A stretch of 64,000 bases of DNA from Sapria himalayana (Eukaryota; Streptophyta; Magnoliopsida; Malpighiales; Rafflesiaceae). The notes beneath the pieces were generated by a model. It worked only from the letters and a program-made list of their open reading frames with translations. It made no database searches and was not told the DNA's origin. The stretch covers positions 1,498,387 through 1,562,386 of the forward strand of contig JAREIK010003356.1 of assembly GCA_029783825.1 (NCBI GenBank), read 5' to 3'. Positions 53,701-64,000 of the stretch are shown here, piece after piece. Position 1 is the stretch's first letter. Every line of letters begins with the position of its first letter. The translations under genes were made by a program, and so were the position numbers.

Positions 53701-53931
53701 ATACATTTTTATTATTTTTTTTGCAACAATATCAATGATACAATTGCTTTCTTTTCAAATATGAACCATCAAAATTAAACAAACAATAAAAACTAAATTG
53801 AATATTGCAAGTGTATTTATCCAATTGTTACCTAGATTTAGTTCCATTCCAAAAATCATCAATATATTGGATTATTTTGACAGATTCTTATACATCTTCA
53901 TATTTAACATGTATTTTGTATGTTCAGTACA
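53701..53931. other. Unassigned flank of element 4
   Basis: AT-rich DNA with no frame or repeat. It either belongs to element 3 or is older host sequence. Confidence 0.4.
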
Positions 53932-54435
53932 CACTATAAGAAAAATCACATTTAGCTAGGGACAATTCCCTAGCTAAATAGGCAAATTCCATCACTAACG
54001 AAATATATCAATGGATTACCGATGGATAGCTCCCCTATCTAAAGTGATTCTCGCTAAAATTTAGCGATGGAAAGTGTCCCGAGCTAAAAAGTTAGCGACG
54101 GAAAAATCTCTTGCTAAAAAGACAAATTCCCTAGCTAAATTAGCAAGTTAAATGAGAGTTTCCGTCTCTAACCGAAAATAACAATGGAAGAATCCCAAGC
54201 TAAAGTGTTGGTTGATTAATTTTAGCGACGAAAATTGTCCCTAGCTAAAGTGTTGGTTGATTAATTTTAGCGACGAAAATTGTCCCTAGCTAAATAAATT
54301 TAGCGACAGAAAATCCATTGCTACTTTTAATATTTCCCTAGCAAAATAAGATAGAAAAAATTCCCTAGCTAAAATTAGCAATGGATTTATCCCTTGCTAA
54401 TTTAGCAAAAGATTTTTTCCTAGCTATTTTAATTT
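53932..54435. repeat. Terminus and subterminal repeats of element 4
   Basis: At least a dozen TTAGCGACGAAAA, CCCTAGCTAAA and TTCCATCACTAA-like motifs occur in both orientations. A perfect 12-bp-arm palindrome (TTTAGCTAGGGA, 53951-53978) sits 19 bp from the terminus. Confidence 0.87.
54198..54287. repeat. Perfect 45-bp tandem duplication in subterminal region
   Basis: Two identical adjacent units begin AGCTAAAGTGTTGGTTGATT. Each contains a TTTTAGCGACGAAAATTG site, so the duplication doubles putative TNPA-type binding sites. Confidence 0.92.
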
Positions 54436-54626
54436 CAAAAATAATTTAAGAATTTAATTTAATTTAAAATTGTTTAATTAAATAATATAATATTTTTATA
54501 TCAAATTGATAAAAAACTGAAACTATAAATAATTTATGATAAACAAAAATTAAAATAATTTAATATCTTATTCTAATTCAATATTTAACATATTGAAACA
54601 ATAAAATAACAAAATTTTAATTAGTC

Positions 54627-54820
54627 TTATTCATCAATGTATCTACCGACAGTGCATAAAGTATAATATATCTATTCATTGATGTTGCTGTCTCTCCCTT
54701 TGCTCCTCAGATCATTATTTTTCTACTATGACAAAGCTGTCCGAGTAATGGCACGTAATGTCTAGCAAAAAATCTCATCACTTATAAAAGCTTTGTATGA
54801 GGAATAATGCGGTATCATAT
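54627..54820 (-). pseudogene. Conserved 3' terminal exon of the CACTA cassette, copy 4A
   Basis: The acceptor TTTCTTACAG is at 54821-54830, followed by a sequence closely matching copy 1A (9624-9817). It holds YKAFISDEIF, TLRAITRTAL and TLMNK-like remnants in shifted frames, with the stop at the same place. Nucleotide identity to copy 1A is clearly higher than to copy 4B, so copies A and B had separated before elements 1 and 4 diverged. Confidence 0.65.
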
Positions 54821-54879
54821 CTGTAAGAAATTTAAACCACTAAGTCAAATAAAAAAAAGTTATGTTTTGATACATATAT

Positions 54880-55090
54880 AATTATGCAGTATATATGTAA
54901 ACATATACTAGCATTTCACTCGCACATATATTACTGCTGTATATGTACATAAAAATAGTAGTATTATGTGTACATATAAATTGAGTGCAAATATACTCAA
55001 TATATATGTACAGAAAATACTATAGTATTATATGTACATAAATACGGACTTAATTCGTACATATATACTATCTTTATTCATACGTATATA
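54880..55090. repeat. TA-rich palindromic minisatellite in cassette intron, copy 4A
   Basis: It has the same GTACATATATTACT and TATATGTACA motifs and the same order as 9890-10065. Confidence 0.75.
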
Positions 55091-55095
55091 CCTCA

Positions 55096-55582
55096 TTTGG
55101 TGTTGTTGCTTCTGCTCCCACGCCGCTCCTGCCACTGCTGCTGTTATTATTGTCGCTGGCAATACCACAGCTACTATCACCATAGACACCATCAATGCTA
55201 TGGTAGCTGATGTTGTTGGCCACTGTAGTGGCTGCCACAACTACCCCACTATCAGTGCTGCCATTGTCACCGATGCCGCCACTGCTACCACTACCGTCAC
55301 TACTGCCATTGCCGCCTCTACCTCTACTACCGCCAGTTGCTTCCGGTGAAGTTGCTGATGCAGGCACTGCCACTGCCTCCGATGCTGCCGCTCCCTCCAT
55401 TGCCGCTCCCGCCGCCGCTGCCATAGTCGCTCCCGCCGCTACTGCCACCGCTATGGCCCCCGCCATTACCGCCGCTGCAGCACCCGCTGTCGCCACTACC
55501 ACGGCCACGTCTGCTGCCGCTGCCACTTACACTACCACCGTTGCCACGCTGCCACCACTGTCACTGCTACTACTTACCAATA
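55096..55582 (-). repeat. GC-rich triplet-repeat exon-like block, copy 4A
   Basis: On the minus strand it is open for about 150 codons: an Ala-rich first half, then Gly/Ser-rich (GGSRGRGGNGSSDGSGSSGG), ending GAEATTPNE. A donor-like GAG|GTATATAC follows directly before the TA-rich intron, and the terminal exon lies beyond. This exon-intron-exon logic is the best evidence that the triplet block was coding on the minus strand. The + strand is also open (Ala/Thr/Pro/Leu-rich), as expected for such composition. No known domain. Confidence 0.6.
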
Positions 55583-55888
55583 ATAGGTTTTTACATGCCT
55601 ATAAAAGGCTAAAACTCTACCCACAAAATTTGGAGACACACAAACATTCTTACAAGTATATAAAAATAATTATTATAGACATGAACAAACACAAATTAAA
55701 GTAGATTGTCATACAGTTTAAACTACAATTTAATTAAATAATTTATTATTTTTAAATTAAATTTAATAAAATATAAGCTATAAATGAAAATTTTAAATTA
55801 AAGAAAAAAATTCATTTAATACCTTAATTTTAATACACTATTTTAAATAACTAAAATAACAAAATAACAAAAATTATATTATATCTTA
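55583..55888. other. Cassette unit boundary in element 4
   Basis: It holds the same boundary motif as 10630 and 11835 (tacatgcctataaaaggct), then AT-rich DNA. No gene. Confidence 0.5.
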
Positions 55889-56079
55889 TTAATCAATGTA
55901 TCCACCGACTGTGCATAAAGTATAATCTATCAATGCATTGATGTTGCTTTCTATCCATATGCTCCTCTGATCACCAACTTTCTGCTGCGGAAATGCTATC
56001 CGAGTCACGGTGCATAATGTTTGTTTAATTATGTCTTCACTTATACTAGCTTCATATGGGACACAATGTTGTACCATAT
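55889..56079 (-). pseudogene. Conserved 3' terminal exon of the CACTA cassette, copy 4B (open)
   Basis: This is the only copy without an internal stop. After the acceptor TTTCTTACAG at 56080-56089 it reads DMVQHCVPYEASISEDIIKQ, TLCTVTRIAFPQQKVGDQRS, then ESNINALIDYTLCTVGGYID and TAA. The family is not recognised. The open frame shows the likely ancestral protein sequence of the exon, but without an upstream gene it is unlikely to be expressed as such. Confidence 0.65.
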
Positions 56080-56149
56080 CTGTAAGAAATTTAAACCACC
56101 AAATCAAATCAAAATAAATAAATAAAACTATGTTTTGATGAATATATAT

Positions 56150-56335
56150 TGCTATAGTAAATATGTATAAATATACTAACATTTCACTCGTACATATATT
56201 AATGCAGTATAAGTACACAACAATATTATGCGTACATATATACTGAGTACATATATATACTCAGTATATATCTACATAAAATACTGTAGTATTATATGTA
56301 TGTATATACTAACTATATACATACGTATATACAGC
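56150..56335. repeat. TA-rich palindromic minisatellite in cassette intron, copy 4B
   Basis: Same motifs and position as 11180-11365. It is followed by only about 30 bp of the triplet block before the captured kinase DNA. Confidence 0.75.
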
Positions 56336-56356
56336 ATTTGTTGCCATTGCTACTGC

Positions 56357-56413
56357 AAAGAGAGAGAGAGATGTGGAGTGAGAGAAAGAAATGGAGGAGA
56401 GAGAGAGAGAGAG
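56357..56413. repeat. (GA)n-rich tract at capture junction
   Basis: GAGAGAGAG runs separated by 'tgtggagtgagagaaagaaatggag' lie exactly between the truncated triplet block and the kinase fragment. Confidence 0.85.
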
Positions 56414-56653
56414 CAAAAAAATGCCTTAAGATATCCTCCTCTAACATATTCCATATAGATTGCAGAGTGAAATGAGCGCCCTAATGAGGTTTCCATCAGC
56501 AGAAAAAATCCATTTAGATGATATTTGGTGCATATAGAATTCAACAAAGCAAGAGTGCTTCAATATACCCAGAATTTGCACTTCCCCTATAGAACTGCAC
56601 TTAAATAATATACCATCATCGCTGGATGCACCACAAACCTCCAGACTGTGCAC
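56395..56653 (-). pseudogene. Captured plant protein kinase fragment (N-lobe)
   Basis: The minus strand reads SLEVCGASSDDGILF, then IGEVQILGILKHSCFVEFYM and HQISSKWIFSADGN. After a frameshift it reads LGRSFHSAIYMEYVRGGYLK. The spaced GEV..L..LKHSC.VE.Y and the hinge-like MEYV.GG.LK are the alphaC-to-hinge part of a Ser/Thr protein kinase. The HQISSKW insert points to the plant LRR-associated kinase group. The glycine loop, catalytic loop and DFG motif are absent. The fragment merges into the CT-rich tract. Confidence 0.75.
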
Positions 56654-56660
56654 CTAGAAC

Positions 56661-57130
56661 ATTCATCTTCATGAAGTAACAGTACAAGCACTACCAATAG
56701 AGTCCAGTTGACCCATAAAGAATAAGAGACCCAATAACATGATAGACCAGGTGACCCTCCTATTTCTGCATGCTATCAGTGTGTTTTCTACTAATATTCT
56801 ATTTTCAGCATTTAGATGAGAAAATGCCTTAGAGCATTACTATTTTCTTCCTTGTTATCTATAATTTTATTTTTTATGTCTTTGTTGTTTTCAACTATCT
56901 TCCCCTTATTCTTATTGCTGTATACCATCACTTCCCACTCTAGACCTTGCTCTTTTCCTCCCCTCTATCCCTCATTAAACATGTATGCTTTGCCCATATT
57001 TTCCTCCTATTTTTTATTGTTATCCAGCATGGTGTTATTCTCCTTCTCCCCTTCACTACCCACCTTCATTTTCTCCTTATAAGAGTGTATATTCTGAAAG
57101 AGCATTAGTTCTTTGGTTATAGCTTTTTTA
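56661..57130. other. No gene seen
   Basis: T/C-rich + strand frames (56816-57082) are open but hydrophobic and low-complexity, with no recognisable domain. Treated as non-coding. Confidence 0.5.
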
Positions 57131-57189
57131 ACCCATGCAGTTTTACCATTGTCTCTACCATAATATTATTCCAATGAATCATTTCTGCC

Positions 57190-57895
57190 CATCCCATTCA
57201 TACATTCCTACTACCCATGGCTTATTCTATTACATTTTAAACAATATTTGGGGATATGTTCAAGCACAATTAACTACCAGGACCTCTGTTCATTATCGAT
57301 GTCTATCCATAGTTTCTGTGGAGGCCTTGAGAAGAGATTAAACTCCACGCAAATCCTTGGATTATTTGGTTTAGTCATTGAGGCAGTGGCCTCATCAATC
57401 ATTATTGGTTTACCCATACATTTTGCCAAGATGAAAAGAGATTGTTTACTGTATAGATGGAAAGGTAAATTAGGAAAAATAAACCATACTAGGGCTATTG
57501 GGCCTTCACTTTCGGGTTGAAATCCATCATCTAGTTTAGAATTCTCATTGAAAAGTCCTTAATTATGAATTGAGGCCTCATCCATAGCCTTTGAAAATCT
57601 CCCTCTTCGAGGCATTGAAGAATCATATGCTTAGCATCATAATCCACAATTTTTATAGAACCCTTAAGCTTCAAGGTTTCTATAAACTCATGGAATTTCT
57701 TCGCAATAGGTTTTCCATATAAAAATTTCTTTATTAGGTGTAATTGAAAGGCTCGGAAAGTTTATCGAGATCTACCGAGGGAATGTATATCGGTGCCATT
57801 CCATTTTTATTTCCAAACCTCAGATAAAATATCGGGGGTTACTTAAATAAGCTCACAAAAGACTTCTTATTGAATAAGAAGTCATTTTGATCCAT
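57190..57895 (-). pseudogene. Plant L1-type LINE ORF1 (DUF4283 and zinc-knuckle region), broken
   Basis: It starts at MDQNDFLFNKKSFVS (57895) and continues with PFNYTLIKKFLYGKPIAKKF, KGSIKIVDYDAKHMILQC and EEGDFQRLWMRPQF; this is the DUF4283 domain. After a gap it reads GPIALVWFIFPNLPFHLYSK, ILAKCMGKPIMIDEATASM, RICVEFNLFS and IPKYCLKCNRISHG, where the CxxC and His mark the CCHC-type knuckle. Several in-frame stops and frameshifts are present. The first 100 codons match the family seen at 1-356. ORF2 (reverse transcriptase) is not found to the left, so the copy is truncated at its 3' side. Confidence 0.85.
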
Positions 57896-57985
57896 TTTGG
57901 CTAAGTGTTAGCCTTATTCTTGCATAACTTGAAGCTTTCTCTCTCTAAAAATCTAACTTTCTCTCTCTAGTTCTTAGAGCTATCA
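57896..57985 (-). other. LINE 5' leader and junction with satellite block D
   Basis: Two or three CTCTCTCTA motifs lie between the LINE start codon and the first TATC unit, mirroring 357-470. Confidence 0.55.
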
Positions 57986-60900
57986 TTCTATCTATCTACT
58001 TGTCTATCTGTCTATCTATATATCTATCAATAAATTAATCTATCTATCTTTTTATCTATCTATCTATCTGTCTATCTATCTATATATCTATCTATGTGTA
58101 TATCTATATTTCTATCTATCTATCTATTAATATATCTATTTATCTATCTATCTGTCGATCTATCAATTTTATTATTTATCAATCTATCTGATTTATCTAT
58201 CTAAATATATATCTATATTTTTATCTATCTAATCTATTTGTTTATCTATCTATCTATATGTCTATCAATCTATATGTCTATCTATCAATCAATATATCTT
58301 TCTGATTAACTATTTATTTATCTAAATGTATATCTATCTATCTATACATCTATTTATTTCTAATATTTGTCTTTCTATTTATTTTTCAATCTGTATATCT
58401 TTTTATATTTATATATGTCTATTTGTTTATCTTTTTAAGTGTATATCAAACAATCTATCTATCATTCTGTCTTTTTGTTAAACAGTCAATCTATCTATAG
58501 TCTATCTATATATCTATTTAACTTTCTCTTCCATCTATCTATTATTTATCTATCTGTGTATCTATCTATAAGTAAATCTTTCTATGTATCGATTTTTCTA
58601 TCTATTTATATATTTATCATTCTATCTATCTATAAATCTATGTATCTATCATTTATTTATTTGTGTATCTATCTATCTGTTCTTGTGTATATTTAGCTAT
58701 CTATCTATAAGTCTAGTAGTTTATCTATCTATATGTCTATTTCTTTATCCATCCATCTAACTATATGTCTATCAATCTATCAATCAATCTATCTATCTAT
58801 CTCTCTATCAATCTATCTATCTATATGTCTATCTTTCTATCTATTTATCAATCTATATGTCTATATATCTAACTATTTATATATCTATCTGTATATCTAT
58901 CTATATGTTTATCAATCAATCTATCTGTTTGTCTATCTATCTATCTATTTTTCTATTTGTTTATCTTTTTATTTTCAATTTGTCAATCTATCTATTTGTC
59001 TCTCTCTATCTATTTGTCTAACTATCTTTTTTACAATCTATTTATCTATCTATATGACTATTTTTTATCTTTTTATCTATCTATATGTCTATTTCTCTAA
59101 CTTTCTAACTCTCTATCTATCTAACAAACTATATGTCTATCTGTCTATATCTCTATTTATCTATATATCTATCTTTCTTTCTTTCTAAATCTCTATCTAT
59201 TTATATGTCTATTTGTCGAAATGTCTATCTGTTTATTTGTCTAATTGTTTAATTATCTATTTTTCTATTTATCTAAATGTATATCTATCTAAATATCTAG
59301 ATGTTTATCTATCTAAATGGTCTATGTGTCTATCTATATATTTTTCAATTTATCAATCTATTCTTCTATCTATATATATTCTGTATATCTATCTAATTAA
59401 ATAAATTTCTAACTATCTATCTATCAAACATTGTATCTATATAACTATACAAAATATTCTATCTATTAGTAGATCTTCGATTAACCTATCAATCTTTCTA
59501 TCTTCGATCTATGTATCAATCTATTAGTCTATCTATCTATGTGTTTATTAGTCTGTCTATCTATCTATCTATTTATCTATCTGTTTGTCTGTCTATCTAT
59601 AAATCTATTTGTCTATCTCTCTGTTTATCTATCTTTATGACTATGTTTTTATCTATCTATCTATTTAAATATCTGTATATTTATCTTTCTATATATTTAC
59701 CATTCAATCTTTCTATATTTGTGTCTATCTATCTATCTATATATCTATCTATTTGTATATCTCTTTATTTGTATGTCTAGCTATCCATCCATTTATCTAT
59801 ATATCTATATGTCTATCTATCTATTTATTATTCTATCTGTCTATTTATCTATCTATCTATTTATCTATTTATCGATCGATCTTTTGATCTATCTATATAA
59901 TTTTCTACTTGCCTATTTGTCTAAATTTCTATATTTCTAACTATATATTTTTCGATGTATCTATCTATCTATTTATTTATATATCTATCTATCTAACAAT
60001 CTATTTATTTATTTCTATAACTATCTATCTATCTATCAGGCTTTTTGTCTATCTATCTTTCAGGCTTTTTTCTATCTATCTATTTTCAAGCTATCAAACT
60101 GTCTATTTGATGATATCTCTATTTTCCTATCTGTCTATTTATCTATGTATCTATCTATATATTTGTCTGTCTATCTATTTTTCAATCTGATTATCTGTCT
60201 AAATTTTTATTTTTTTATATTTTATCTATCTATATGTTTTTTGTCAAACTTTCTAACTATCTATCTAACTGTTTATCTATTAATCTTTCTATCTCTCTAT
60301 TTGTCTATATGTCTATATATCTATAAGTCTATAAGTATATCTATCTTTTTGTCTATCTGTCTATCTGTCTATTTTTCTAATTATTTATTTGTTTATCAAT
60401 CTAAGTGGCTACCTATCTAAATGTCTATCTATCTAAATGTATATCTTACTATCTATATATGTATCTATCTATTAATCTATCACTCTATTATATATGTCTA
60501 TTGGTCTAATTAACTAACTTTATACATATCTATCTGTTAATATTTTTTTATGCATAAGAATCTAACTATATTTCTTTATATAAGTATAATAGTATATTTG
60601 CCTCTTTGTCTTTCTATAATATCTATCTATCTATGTATCTATCTATCTATTTATCGATCTATCTATATGTTTATCTATGTATATGTTTATCTATCTATCT
60701 ACCTATCTTTCTATCTATTTGTCTATCTATTTGTCTATCTATCTATATGTCTATCAACCACTTTATCTATCTATATTTATATATGTTTATCTATCTATCT
60801 ATCTATCAATATATCTATATGTTTATCAATCTATCTTTCTATAAATATATCTATATATTTATTTTCTATCTATCTTTATATGTTTCTATATTTTTATCTA

Positions 60901-62449
60901 TCTATCTATCTGTCGATCAATTTATTTGTCTATCTAATTATCTGTCTTTCTATATATCTATCTATAGATATAAATGTCTATCTATCTATCTATATATCTT
61001 TCTATCTATCTATCTATCTATTTGTATATCTTTCTATCTATCTATTTGTATATCTGTCTATCTATCTATTAATCAATCTATTTGTCTATCTATATATCTA
61101 TCTATCAATCTAGCTATTTGTCTAATTGTCTATTTGTCTAAGTGTCTATCAATCTATCAATCAATCTATCTATATATCTATCACTAAATCTATCGGACTA
61201 TCTATTAGTCTATCAGTCTTTTTATCTTTCTGTCTATCTCTATATCTATTTATGTGTCTATATGTTTATCTATTAATCTATTTATCTATCTATCTAAATA
61301 GTTGTCTATCTATATATCTACCTATCTACCTATCTATTTGTCTATATGTCTATATTTCTATCTATCTATTTGTCAATCTATCATTCTACCTATCTATCTA
61401 TCTTAATATCTATCTATTTATCTATTTATCTTTCTATTTGTCTATTATTTTATCTGTCTAAGAGTTTTTTTATCAATCTATCAATATTTCTATCTAACTA
61501 TCTAAGTATCTATATGTTTATGTGTCGATATGTCTATCTCTCTATATTTCAATTTGTCTATTTGTCTAGTTGTCTATTAGTCTATAAATCTATCTATCTA
61601 TATATCAATCTATCTGTCGATGTTTCTGTATATCTATATATCTATGTATCTATCAATATTTCTATTTTTCTAACTATCCATCTATATTTATATTTGATTA
61701 TATGTCTATCTATCGATCAATCTATATGTGTAACTGTCTAAATGTCTATCATTCATTCTATCTATCTGTCTAACTATCTATTTGTCTTTATATATATCTA
61801 TCTATCTATCAGTCAATTTGTCTATATATCTATCTATATATCTAGCTATTTATCTATCTATATGTTTATCTATCAATCTATTGATATGTCTTTTTTAAAT
61901 GTTTCTATTTTTCTATCTATCTATATGTCTATTTATCTATATGTCTATATATCTATCTATAAACTAGTCTATCTAGCTATCATTCTAATTGATTATCAAT
62001 CTACCTATATGTCTCTCTATCTATCATTCTATTTATGTATCTATCTATCTATTTATTTATCTATCTCTCTATTGTCATTTTTTATATCAGGATATCAATC
62101 AATCTATTAATCTATCTATCTATCTATATGTCTATCTATCTATCTATTAATTAGTCTATCAGTCTATCAGTCTATATGTCAATCTATTTATCTATTTCTC
62201 GGTACATCTTTATATGTATCTATTTTTCTATCTATATATCTAGGTATTTATCTTTCTAACTAGCTTATTACCCTTATTTAAATTAATATAGTAGTGAATC
62301 TATCTATACGTCTATCGATATATATATTTGTCTATCTACCTATCTATTATTGTACCTATCAATCTTAGTTGTCTATCTATCTATCTGGCTATATGTTGAT
62401 TATTTTATTTATTTATCTATCTATCTATATAACTATCTATCTATCTTTG

Positions 62450-62454
<5 letters not shown>

Positions 62455-62503
<49 letters not shown>
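62455..62503. repeat. (TA)n microsatellite in block D
   Basis: A pure TA run of about 49 bp. Confidence 0.95.
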
Positions 62504-62509
<6 letters not shown>

Positions 62510-63046
62510 CTATCTATCCTTCTATATGTCTATCTATATATTAATCTATCTATATATCTATATATTTGTTTATCTGTTGATTTATCTATCTTCCTATTTG
62601 TCCATCTATTTATATGTCATTCTATATATCTTTTTATGTGTCTATGAAGTTATTTATTTATCTGTATATCTTTCAATCTATCGATATGTATGTATGTATA
62701 TATATATATCAATTTATATGTCTATATATTTGTCGATCTCTTTCTATATCTATCTGCCTAATGATTTGACTATGTATCTATCTATTTCTATATCTGTCTA
62801 TTTTAAGATTTATCTATTTGTCTATCTACATATCTATCTATCTATCAGTATATCTGCCTATCTATCTATCTATATGTCAATCTATCAATTTATCTATTTG
62901 CCTATCTTTGTACCTATCTATCTATCTATCATTCTATATATCTTTTTCTCTCTAGTTATCTATTAGTCTATCACTCTAACTATCTATCTATTAATTTGGC
63001 TATCAATCACTTAATCTATCTATCAATCTATTTATGTGTCTATCTG

Positions 63047-63083
<37 letters not shown>

Positions 63084-63654
63084 GTCTGTCTGTCTATTTG
63101 TATATGTATCTGCATATCTCTTTTTCTATCTATCTATATATCAATGTGTGTATTTATTTATTTATCTATCTATCTGTCAATTTATCTATCTTTCTACTTA
63201 TCTATTTTTATATCTATATGTATATCTTTATTGTTTATTATTTGTGCTGTCTATCTACTACTATCTATATTTCTATTTTTATGTCTATCTATCCATCTCT
63301 TTGTCTATTTATCTATCTATCTATTTTTGTATCTATCTGTCTATATATCTATCTATCTATCTATATATTTGTCTATCTATAAGTTTATCTACCTGTCTTT
63401 CTATCTCACTATCTATCTGCCTATCTGTTAATCTATATCTTTATATCTCTTTATATAGCTATCTGTATATATATATATATAACTTTCTGTCTCTCTATCT
63501 ATCTATCTATATATTTGTATTTCTATTATTATGTCTATCTATCTATCTGTTAGTGTCTATTCTTTCTCTCTTTCTATTTATCTAACTGTTATCAATCTAA
63601 CTATGTATCTATAAATCTAACTATCTGCCTATTTGTCTTTCTATCTATCTATGA

Positions 63655-63671
63655 ATATATATATATATAAT

Positions 63672-63726
<55 letters not shown>
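63655..63726. repeat. (TA)n microsatellite in block D with two interruptions
   Basis: A TA run of about 72 bp broken twice by an extra A (TATAATATA). Confidence 0.93.
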
Positions 63727-63728
<2 letters not shown>

Positions 63729-64000
63729 ATCTATCTATATATCTTTATATCTTTATATCTATCTATCTATTTTACTATCTATCTATCTATCTATTTCTAT
63801 ATCTATCTAATTATCTATTATTATATTTATATATCTTTCTATTTGTCTTTCTTTCTGTCAATCTATATATCTTTCTATCAATTTAACTGTCTATCTATCT
63901 AACTATCTATATATTTATTTATCTATTTATCTAAATATCTATTTTATAGATTAATCTATTTATTTGTATATGTCTATAAAACTATCTTTCTATGTACTAT

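Larger units (their letters stand above)
48770..53931 (-). mobile_element. CACTA element 3 (gene-capturing), one end only
   Basis: It starts with CACTACAAGAAATATCCC and subterminal motifs to about 49015 (TAGCGAGGGAAA, TTCCCTAGCAAA). The minus-strand content is the C-terminal coiled coil of an element protein (49213-49500), then fragments of three unrelated plant genes: SmF (50016-50204), BPC (51430-52240) and a uridine-kinase-like protein (52660-52875). Introns are retained. No opposite terminus is found before element 4 begins at 53932. The layout fits a Pack-CACTA, that is, a non-autonomous CACTA that has acquired host gene pieces. Confidence 0.75.
53932..56660 (-). mobile_element. CACTA element 4, one end, duplicated cassette and captured kinase
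   Basis: It starts with CACTATAAGAAAAATCAC at 53932, followed by dense subterminal repeats to 54435. The 3' cassette seen in element 1 follows twice: terminal exon, TA-rich intron and triplet block at 54627-55582, then terminal exon and intron at 55889-56335. There the second triplet block is cut short after about 30 bp and replaced by a captured protein kinase fragment. No second CACTA terminus is found before the LINE at about 57130, so the right limit given is only the end of the kinase fragment. Confidence 0.75.
57986..64000. repeat. Degenerate TATC satellite, block D
   Basis: This is 6 kb of TATC units on the + strand with the same polarity and variant spectrum as blocks A and C, running off the window. 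Long TA runs lie at 62455-62503, 63053-63080 and 63655-63726. There is no gene; stop-free frames up to about 190 codons are repeat artefacts. Confidence 0.94.

Noticed and set aside
48770..53931. Clustering of SmF, BPC and kinase fragments as a genuine host gene island
   Set aside because: Each is truncated, contains stops or deletions, and lies in the orientation of a CACTA element with transposon remnants; capture explains this better.
56816..57082. Hydrophobic + strand frame of 88 codons
   Set aside because: It is low-complexity T/C-rich sequence with no family similarity visible; a chance frame is more likely.
57248..57520. + strand frame of 90 codons
   Set aside because: It is antisense to the LINE ORF1 region (PNLPFHLYSK and CVEFNLFS on the minus strand).
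1..64000. tRNA, rRNA or small RNA genes
   Set aside because: No recognisable tRNA boxes, rRNA segments or snRNA sequences were seen on either strand by eye.

Overview
The window looks like intergenic DNA from a large plant nuclear genome. Two things support this: En/Spm-type CACTA transposons with plant-specific Transposase_24 and TNP2 reading frames, and intron-bearing fragments of plant genes (a BASIC PENTACYSTEINE factor, SmF, a P-loop uridine-kinase-like protein, a plant protein kinase). An angiosperm is most likely; I cannot name the species. I see no intact host gene.

About 43 kb is a very degenerate tetranucleotide satellite. It reads as TATC on the + strand in three blocks (about 471-9015, 31731-48769, 57986-64000) and as GATA in one block (17677-28972), so the second block is inverted relative to the others. 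Long stop-free frames in these blocks, which translate as Tyr-Leu-Ser-Ile-like runs, are a by-product of the repeat and are not annotated as genes.

The blocks are separated by transposon DNA. Element 1 (9016-17676) has both CACTA ends, subterminal repeats, a broken Transposase_24 gene and the C-terminal half of a TNP2 transposase, all on the minus strand. Elements 2 (28973), 3 (48770) and 4 (53932) each show only one recognisable CACTA terminus, always at the lower coordinate. They carry captured host gene pieces: an unrecognised intron-containing gene (element 2); SmF, BPC/GAGA-binding and uridine-kinase-like fragments (element 3); a protein kinase N-lobe (element 4). A fragment of the uridine-kinase-like gene is shared by elements 1 and 3.

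Elements 1 and 4 carry a tandemly duplicated cassette on the minus strand: a GC-rich triplet-repeat exon (Ala/Gly/Ser/Thr-rich), a TA-rich palindromic intron, and a conserved 3' terminal exon with a splice acceptor. At both outer transitions (about 1-470 and 57130-57985) the satellite abuts the 5' end of a minus-strand plant L1-type LINE ORF1 (DUF4283). All genes seen are decayed or partial. The window reads as a satellite repeatedly broken up by gene-capturing CACTA elements and LINEs, with one inversion.
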